Shown one piece after another: positions 1 through 4,376 of a DNA stretch of 9,125 nt. Origin of the DNA: Actinomycetota bacterium. GTDB taxonomy: Bacteria; Actinomycetota; UBA4738. Each line of letters starts with the position of its first letter. Position 1 is the stretch's first letter. The translations under genes and the position numbers were made by a program. The notes beneath the pieces are model-generated. The model had not been told where the DNA came from. It saw only the letters and a program-made list of their open reading frames with translations, and did no database searches. Where the stretch lies: contig VAYG01000001.1 in the NCBI GenBank assembly GCA_005885015.1, positions 1 through 9,125 on the forward strand, read 5' to 3'.

Positions 1-680
1 ACGAGCTCCGAACCCCCGTCACCGTGATCGAGGGAACCGGCCTGACCATGGAACGGATCTGGGACTCGCTCGACGACGCCACCCGGAAGGATCTCCTGGG
101 AGGGCTGGTGTCGAACGCGAAGGTGCTGCACGGACTCATCACCAACCTGCTGGACTTCTCCAGGCTCGAAGGGGGCCATGCCGAGACGAATTTCGGGCCG
201 ACCGATCTGAGCGCCCTGCTCCTCGCCACGGGCGAGCGCCTGGACCATCTGTTCTCGCAGCATCACCTCCAGGTCGACGTCGAGCAGGACCTCATCGTGG
301 AATCCGACCCACTGCTGATCGATCGCGTGGTCGAGAACCTGCTCGCCAACGCGGCGAAGCACACCCCGGCCGGGACGACCGTTCGGCTCTCGGCCCACCG
401 AGGGAACGGCGATGTGACCGTCTCGGTCGCCGATGACGGGCCAGGCATCGGCCGAGAGGACCTGGCCCATCTCGGTGAGCGCTTCTATCGAGGAGGGGAG
501 ATCAACACCCGCACCCGAGGCCTGGGGCTCGGCCTTGCCATCGTCCGAGAGATCCTCGGCCTGCACGCGACGGACCTCGTGGTGGAGACGAACCCGGGCG
601 CGGGATGCCGCTTCTCCTTCACCCTTCCCGCCGTGGCCACGACCGACCGTCTACCCGCGTCGATGCGGCCGGGCGCATGA
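1..680 (+). CDS. Sensor histidine kinase, C-terminal part (5' end outside window)
   Basis: The reading frame is open from the first base. Bases 1-2 (AC) are the end of a probable His codon followed by ELRTPVT, the classic HisKA H-box, so the phosphoacceptor His straddles the edge and the sensor half is missing. Downstream come the second dimerisation helix (LITNLLDFSRLE), an N-box (ENLLANAAKH, about 346-375), a G1 box (DDGPGI, about 433-450), an F-box (ERFYRG) and a G2 box (GLGLGLAIV). Together these are a complete HATPase_c ATP-binding domain. This is an orthodox kinase of the PhoR/KdpD-like type that autophosphorylates on His and passes phosphate to a response regulator, presumably encoded to the left. 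Its TGA overlaps the next ATG (ATGA, 677-680), so the peroxiredoxin-like gene is probably translationally coupled. The signal sensed cannot be read from this fragment. Confidence 0.93.
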   Translation, partial: ELRTPVTVIEGTGLTMERIWDSLDDATRKDLLGGLVSNAKVLHGLITNLLDFSRLEGGHAETNFGPTDLSALLLATGERLDHLFSQHHLQVDVEQDLIVESDPLLIDRVVENLLANAAKHTPAGTTVRLSAHRGNGDVTVSVADDGPGIGREDLAHLGERFYRGGEINTRTRGLGLGLAIVREILGLHATDLVVETNPGAGCRFSFTLPAVATTDRLPASMRPGA

Positions 681-1240
681 GTCAGGGGCCGGGGGCCGGC
701 GACCCGGCTCCGGATGCCGCCCTGCTCGACTCGACCGGGGCTTCCGTCCGCCTGTCGTCCTTCTGGGAGCGAGGACCGGCGGTGGTGGTCTTCCTCCGGT
801 ACTTCGGGTGCCCGTTCTGCCAGATGCACGTGGTCCAGCTGCGGGAGGACCAGGAGGGCTTCCGCCAGGCCGGCGCCAAGGTTGTGCTGATCGGCCAGGG
901 GAGCCCCGAGCAGGGGGCGGGGTTCTGCGACAGGAAGCACTCCCCCTTCCCCTGCCTCCTCGATCCGGATCGCTCCGCCTATCGCGCCTATGGACTGAGC
1001 AAAGGAAACATCGGGGTCGTGCTGGACCCTAGGGTCGCCGTCCCGTTCGCTCGGGCGAACGTTCGCTCAGAGACCCGTCAGCGGGGCCTCCGGGGCGGGG
1101 ATCTGTTCCAGATGCCGGGGACGTTCGTGGTCGACGACCGAGGCGTCGTGCGGCTGGCCCATCGAAACCGGACCATCGCGGACAGCCCACCGAACCGACG
1201 GCTGTTCGAGGCTCTCGCCTCGATCCGGGTAGGAGACTAG
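677..1240 (+). CDS. Peroxiredoxin-like (AhpC/TSA, thioredoxin-fold) protein
   Basis: A 187-residue thioredoxin-fold protein. The start is the ATG overlapping the kinase stop; an in-frame ATG 24 codons upstream would lie inside the kinase gene and add a non-homologous extension. Residues 7-35 resemble the AhpC/TSA N-terminus (GDPAPD...DSTGASVRLSSF). FLRYFGCPFCQMH (residues 39-51) carries a CxxC pair, Cys45 and Cys48, as in the peroxiredoxin-like PRXL2/AhpC-TSA_2 group rather than a typical 2-Cys enzyme. MPGTFVVDDRG (146-156) is the cis-Pro loop and strand of the fold. Two more cysteines (84, 93) lie in the middle. It has no signal peptide, so it is probably cytoplasmic and acts as a thiol peroxidase or disulfide reductase; the substrate is unknown. 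There is no clear Shine-Dalgarno sequence, consistent with coupling to the upstream kinase. Its stop overlaps that of the convergent zur-like gene. Confidence 0.85.
   Translation: MSQGPGAGDPAPDAALLDSTGASVRLSSFWERGPAVVVFLRYFGCPFCQMHVVQLREDQEGFRQAGAKVVLIGQGSPEQGAGFCDRKHSPFPCLLDPDRSAYRAYGLSKGNIGVVLDPRVAVPFARANVRSETRQRGLRGGDLFQMPGTFVVDDRGVVRLAHRNRTIADSPPNRRLFEALASIRVGD
1044..1066. repeat. Overlapping inverted repeats inside the peroxiredoxin-like gene
   Basis: CGTTCGC (1044-1050) pairs perfectly with GCGAACG (1055-1061) across a TCGG loop. The second arm also begins a perfect 12-base palindrome, GCGAACGTTCGC (1055-1066). The two structures are mutually exclusive because they share 1055-1061. They lie within codons for residues about 123-130. 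This may be a chance product of GC-rich coding sequence. Confidence 0.4.
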
Positions 1241-1734
1241 GAGGTAAGCCTCACTGCGCCTCGCTTCGTCCCCGCTCGCCGTGCCGGCCCGGCGGGTCGA
1301 TGACGAGTGGGACCGGTGGCCTCCGGACGGCACGACGCGCACAGTCCGAAGATGTCTGCCTGGTGCCGAATGGCCACGAATCCCCGGCGACTGGCCACCC
1401 CGTCGGCCCATTCCTCGACCTCGCACGAGGGGATCTCGACGACCTTCCCACAGGACTCGCAGATCAGGTGGTGGTGGTGGCCCGGCTCGCACAACCGATA
1501 GGCGAGCTCGCCTTCGCCGGCGGCGAACGTGCGGAGCACGCCGGCCTCGGACAGCGAGTTGAGGGTCCGGTACACCGTGGCCAGCCCGGGGCTGCCCCGC
1601 TTCCCGCGGAGCCTGGCGTAGAGCTCCTGCGCCGTCACCGGCCTGGGCTGGGCGGCCACGGCCCGAATGATCGCCAGCCGTTGCGGCGTGGACCGGAGCC
1701 CGGCCTGCCCCAGCAACGAGCCCTCCGGTCTCAT
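1237..1734 (-). CDS. zur: Fur-family metalloregulator, probably zinc uptake regulator Zur
   Basis: A 165-residue Fur-family repressor. The N-terminal winged helix covers residues about 10-75, with TPQRLAII, TAQELYARL and the recognition-helix stretch GLATVYRTLNSL (50-61). The metal-binding and dimerisation half has HHHH (86-89), CESC (Cys92, Cys95), His124 and CASC (Cys132, Cys135). The four cysteines form the usual structural zinc site and the His residues fit the regulatory site. A basic tail of about 30 residues follows. The ATG overlaps the znuB stop (ATGA), and GGAGG sits 8 bases upstream, which fixes the start. As the last gene of a metal-uptake ABC operon it is most likely Zur, repressing the promoter in front of znuA when zinc is plentiful. 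A Fur or Mur-type manganese/iron regulator cannot be ruled out from sequence alone. Confidence 0.9.
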   Translation of the reverse strand: MRPEGSLLGQAGLRSTPQRLAIIRAVAAQPRPVTAQELYARLRGKRGSPGLATVYRTLNSLSEAGVLRTFAAGEGELAYRLCEPGHHHHLICESCGKVVEIPSCEVEEWADGVASRRGFVAIRHQADIFGLCASCRPEATGPTRHRPAGPARRAGTKRGAVRLTS

Positions 1735-2564
1735 CGGGCGAGCCTCCCCGGGTGCCTGCGGAACGCCCTGCGGCCCAAGGCCATGGAGAGGCCGAAGAAG
1801 GCGAGGGCGGTGAGGACGATGCTTCCTCCGGGCGCGATGCGGCCCTGCACCAGGGCCGCCATCAGCCCGATGACTGCCGAGGCCACGCCCAGGGCCATCG
1901 CCGTGAGCATCGACGCCCGGAAGGAATGGGCGATCCGGGATCCCGACGCCACGGGCACCACCAGGAGCGCCGCGATGAGCAGCAGCCCGACGGCCCGCAT
2001 CCCCGCCACGACCAACAACGCGGTGAGCGCCACCGTCAGCATGTTCAGGGCCTCGACGGGGAGCCCGGCGGCCTGCGCCGTCTCCTCGTCGAGGGAGACG
2101 GCCAGCAGCTCCTTGTACACCACCACCACCCCCACGAGGACGACCGCGCACAGCGCCAGCATCACCGCGAGGTCCGAAGAGGACACGGTGAACACGCTCC
2201 CGAAGAGGATGCCGATGGCCGAAGCGTCGAAACGGTTCAATCCGGAGAGGACCACGGCTCCCAGGGAGACGCCGAAGTAGAACACCAGCGCCATCGAGAG
2301 ATCTCCCGACAGCCGCCCGCTGGCCCGCAGCCGCTCGAGTCCCACGACTCCGGCCAACGCCACGAGCAGGGCGCCCCACAGAGGAGTCAGGTGGAACAAC
2401 AAGCCCAGGGCCACGCCGGCGAAGGCGAGATGGCCGACGCCGTCCCCGATCAGCGAGAGCCGCCGCTGCACCAGGAACGTGCCGATGGCCGGCGCGGTCA
2501 ACCCGACCGCCGAGGCCGCGATGTAGGCCCGAACGGCGAAGTCGGAGAAAAGGATGCTCCTCAT
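1731..2564 (-). CDS. znuB: Zinc/manganese ABC transporter permease, ABC-3 family (ZnuB-like)
   Basis: A 277-residue polytopic membrane protein with about eight hydrophobic segments, the usual size for the ABC-3 permease family (ZnuB, MntB, TroC). Family marks include LSLIGDGVGHLAFAGVALG (36-54), the segment around FYFGVSLGAVVLSGL (95-109), and SLDEETAQAAGLPV (157-170), which is the cytoplasmic coupling region facing the ATPase. MRAVGLLLIAALLVVPVA (189-206) and a final helix near 248-264 complete the pattern. It forms the membrane channel that passes metal from the ZnuA-type binding protein into the cytoplasm. The ATG overlaps the znuC stop and its own stop overlaps the regulator ATG, so translation is coupled on both sides. 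Metal choice (zinc rather than manganese) is inferred from the Fur-family partner. Confidence 0.92.
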   Translation of the reverse strand: MRSILFSDFAVRAYIAASAVGLTAPAIGTFLVQRRLSLIGDGVGHLAFAGVALGLLFHLTPLWGALLVALAGVVGLERLRASGRLSGDLSMALVFYFGVSLGAVVLSGLNRFDASAIGILFGSVFTVSSSDLAVMLALCAVVLVGVVVVYKELLAVSLDEETAQAAGLPVEALNMLTVALTALLVVAGMRAVGLLLIAALLVVPVASGSRIAHSFRASMLTAMALGVASAVIGLMAALVQGRIAPGGSIVLTALAFFGLSMALGRRAFRRHPGRLAR

Positions 2565-3259
2565 TGCATCCTGGCGGCCGTATGGAACTCGTCGTGGGCC
2601 AGCTCCCGGAGGTTTCCTTCTCCCATCACGACGATGCGGTCGACGACGTGGTGGAAGTCCTCGGGGTCGTGCGTGACCACCACGACCGTCGCTCCCCGGT
2701 CCGCCCGCCGCCGGAGCTCGTCGACGATCACGGGCCGGAACCGCTGGTCGATCCCGGTGGTCGGCTCGTCGAGCAGGATCACCTCCGGCTCCCCTACCAG
2801 CGCCCGGGCCAGCATGGCCCGCTGCTGCATGCCTCCCGAAAGCTCGAACAGACACTCGGCGGCGAGCTCGGACATCCCCACCGCCTCCAGGACCCCGTTC
2901 ACCCGCGTCCAATCGGTGTCGCGAAGAGGCCGGAACAACCCTCTCGCCGGGACCAGGCCCGCGCCCACCACCTCGCGCACGGACACGGGCACGATCCCGG
3001 GAGCGCGAAGCCCCTGGGGCACGTACCCGAGGCGCCGCCGGATCGCCCCCTCCCTCGGCGAGCCGTCCAACACCCTCACCACGCCGGATTCGGGAACGAG
3101 CAGGCCGGCGCAGAGGCGCAGCAGGGTCGACTTCCCGCTCCCGTTCGGGCCGGCCAGCACCACGAACTCGCCGGCGGACAGCGTCAGATCAACCGCGCTC
3201 AGGACGGGGTCGCCTCCGTACCCGAACGTCACCTCGCTGAACGCCACCGTCACGGGCAT
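2561..3259 (-). CDS. znuC: Zinc/manganese ABC transporter ATP-binding protein (ZnuC-like)
   Basis: A 232-residue ABC ATPase with every catalytic motif intact: Walker A GPNGSGKST (37-45), Q-loop Gln82 (YVPQ), signature LSGGMQQR (140-147), Walker B VILLDEP (160-166), D-loop following TTGID (167-171) and switch His197 (VVTHD). It hydrolyses ATP on the cytoplasmic face to drive the ZnuB permease. The ATG lies inside the 3' end of znuA (10-base overlap), with GGAAGGG 6 bases upstream as ribosome binding site; the gene ends in an ATGA overlap with znuB. The segment at 102-115 (LVPARGLFRPLRDT) matches the variable helical region where metal-type ATPases of this group differ. The length is normal for the family. 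Confidence 0.94.
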   Translation of the reverse strand: MPVTVAFSEVTFGYGGDPVLSAVDLTLSAGEFVVLAGPNGSGKSTLLRLCAGLLVPESGVVRVLDGSPREGAIRRRLGYVPQGLRAPGIVPVSVREVVGAGLVPARGLFRPLRDTDWTRVNGVLEAVGMSELAAECLFELSGGMQQRAMLARALVGEPEVILLDEPTTGIDQRFRPVIVDELRRRADRGATVVVVTHDPEDFHHVVDRIVVMGEGNLRELAHDEFHTAARMQ

Positions 3260-4146
3260 TGCAGGCCCTTCCGGAGGCTGGCCAGGTTCGCCTGCATCAC
3301 GGACATGTAGTTGCCCGGGGCGGGATCGAACTCCAGCGTGCCCAGGGGCAGCGCGGGCGCACCGACCGCCCCCGCCACGGTCTTGCCGATCCGCTCGCCT
3401 TCCGCCGTCTCTTCGTAGAACACCGCCGGGGCGGCCTTCCCGCTCCGGATGGCGTCCTCGGTGGTTCGGAGCTGCTGCGCGCTGGGCTCGGCTTCGGGAG
3501 TGAGGCCCTCGATCCCGATCTGCTGCAGGCCGTACTGATCGGCCAGGTAGCCGAACGCCTCGTGCGTGGTCACGAACTGGGAGAAACGGCAGCCTTGCAA
3601 TCCGGCGCGGTACCGCTGGTCGAGCGAGGCGAGCTGCCGCACGACCCGGTCACCGCGAGCCTGGTAGTCGGCGGTTCCTCCCGGATCGGCAATCACCAGA
3701 GCTCGCGCAACGACCTGGACGATGTTCTCCATCAGCGCCGGATCCAGCCACACGTGCGGGTCCGCCGACAGCCCACGCTCCTGGGAGGGGCGCAGCGTGA
3801 TCTGGCGGGTGACCTCGACCACGCGTCCGGAGGCCTGGCGCGCCGCCTGCTCCACCTGGGGCTGGAACCCCAGATAGCCGAGGATCAACACGACGTCCGC
3901 GTTCTCGACGTCGGCCACCTGGCGGGCCGACAGGTTGGTGTCGTGGGCCTCCACGCCGGGGGGCGTCAGGTCCACGACGTTCACCCTCGGACCACCGACT
4001 TCCTGAGCCACCCAGGCAAGCGGGTAGAACGCGCCGACCACGTCGATCCGTCCGCTGGCTCCGGAGGCCGCCTGCGTGCACGCAGCGCCGAGCATCGCGA
4101 CCAGACAGCCCGCGATGACCTGCCGAGTCCTTCCGCTCCACGACAT
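3250..4146 (-). CDS. znuA: Metal ABC transporter substrate-binding lipoprotein (ZnuA/TroA family)
   Basis: A 298-residue cluster A-I solute-binding protein. The N-terminus is a lipoprotein signal: basic start, hydrophobic core, then LGAAC with Cys23 as lipidation site (Gly at -3 is not ideal for a lipobox). Metal ligands expected for the family are present: His68 (GVEAHD), His131 (DPHVWLDP) and His195 (TTHEAFGYL), with an acidic residue such as Asp274 (EFDPAPGNY) as a possible fourth. Cys186 and the penultimate Cys297 probably form the disulfide seen in many family members. The His/Asp-rich loop typical of many zinc-specific ZnuA proteins is absent between residues 68 and 131. It captures metal outside the membrane and delivers it to ZnuB. 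It is the first gene of the znuA-znuC-znuB-zur operon, and no Shine-Dalgarno precedes the ATG. Confidence 0.92.
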   Translation of the reverse strand: MSWSGRTRQVIAGCLVAMLGAACTQAASGASGRIDVVGAFYPLAWVAQEVGGPRVNVVDLTPPGVEAHDTNLSARQVADVENADVVLILGYLGFQPQVEQAARQASGRVVEVTRQITLRPSQERGLSADPHVWLDPALMENIVQVVARALVIADPGGTADYQARGDRVVRQLASLDQRYRAGLQGCRFSQFVTTHEAFGYLADQYGLQQIGIEGLTPEAEPSAQQLRTTEDAIRSGKAAPAVFYEETAEGERIGKTVAGAVGAPALPLGTLEFDPAPGNYMSVMQANLASLRKGLQCP

Positions 4147-4156
4147 GCAGGCTCAG

Positions 4157-4185
4157 ATGATAACGACAATGATTCTCACTCGCAA
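4157..4185 (-). promoter_or_regulatory. Putative promoter of the znuACB-zur operon
   Basis: Read on the minus strand, TTGCGA (4185-4180, 4/6 to TTGACA) is followed after exactly 17 bases by TATCAT (4162-4157, 5/6 to TATAAT). The -10 element ends only 10 bases before the first base of the znuA ATG, so transcription would begin within a few bases of the start codon. That gives a leaderless or nearly leaderless mRNA, matching the missing Shine-Dalgarno sequence. The start site is inferred. Confidence 0.6.
4158..4178. promoter_or_regulatory. Zur/Fur-type operator overlapping the znuA promoter
   Basis: This is an A/T-rich island in GC-rich DNA. GATAACGACAATGATTCTC (4159-4177) matches 15 of 19 positions of the classical Fur box GATAATGATAATCATTATC. 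The inner 15-mer at 4164-4178 (CGACAATGATTCTCA) matches 12 of 15 positions of the Streptomyces Zur box TGAAAATGATTTTCA as I recall it, including the whole AATGATT core. It fills the spacer and -10 of the promoter, so bound repressor would block RNA polymerase. The Fur-family gene at the end of the operon is the obvious ligand-sensing partner. Confidence 0.65.
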
Positions 4186-4243
4186 GGGACGGAGGCGGCG
4201 GTTCGGCGAGCGGAGCCGATCGGCGGCCAGAGTCGACGCACAC

Positions 4244-4274
4244 CTCAGGTCCTGGAGATCATCCACTACCTGAG
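4244..4274. repeat. Inverted repeat in the divergent intergenic region
   Basis: CTCAGGT (4244-4250) and ACCTGAG (4268-4274) are exact reverse complements separated by 17 bases. There is no T-run, so it does not look like a terminator. It lies between the znuA promoter and the presumed Kelch-gene promoter and could be an operator half-site pair, or chance. Confidence 0.3.
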
Positions 4275-4307
4275 ATTCCTGATGTTGGCTCAGTCGGTCC
4301 GATGTCA

Positions 4308-4337
4308 TTGACAGACCGCGCTGGCCTAAGCAATCAT
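4308..4337 (+). promoter_or_regulatory. Possible promoter of the Kelch-protein gene
   Basis: A perfect -35 hexamer TTGACA (4308-4313) is followed after 18 bases by AATCAT (4332-4337, 4/6 to TATAAT). Transcription would begin near 4344, ahead of the ribosome binding site at 4364-4371. The weak -10 makes this tentative. Confidence 0.4.
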
Positions 4338-4363
4338 CCGCTGCCGTTCGCGGCGCGGCCTTC

Positions 4364-4371
4364 GAAGGGGG
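4364..4371 (+). promoter_or_regulatory. Ribosome binding site that sets the Kelch-protein start at GTG 4377
   Basis: GAAGGGGG ends 5 bases before GTG 4377. No comparable site precedes the in-frame ATG at 4302, and initiation at 4377 puts a basic n-region and hydrophobic core right at the N-terminus as a signal peptide requires. Confidence 0.65.
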
Positions 4372-4376
4372 CATCC

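Noticed and set aside
1055..1066. GCGAACGTTCGC as a LexA (SOS) box
   Set aside because: Actinobacterial SOS boxes have GAAC and GTTC separated by four bases; here they abut, and the site is deep inside a coding region.
1300..3503. Long plus-strand open frames opposite zur-znuB-znuC
   Set aside because: They are antisense shadows of high-GC genes. Their translations are low-complexity, rich in Arg, Pro, Gly and His, whereas the minus-strand frames carry full family motifs.
4302..4376. In-frame ATG at 4302 as start of the Kelch protein, adding 25 residues
   Set aside because: It has no ribosome binding site, would bury the signal peptide behind 25 residues, and overlaps the likely -35 element. 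GTG 4377 has GAAGGGGG 5 bases upstream.
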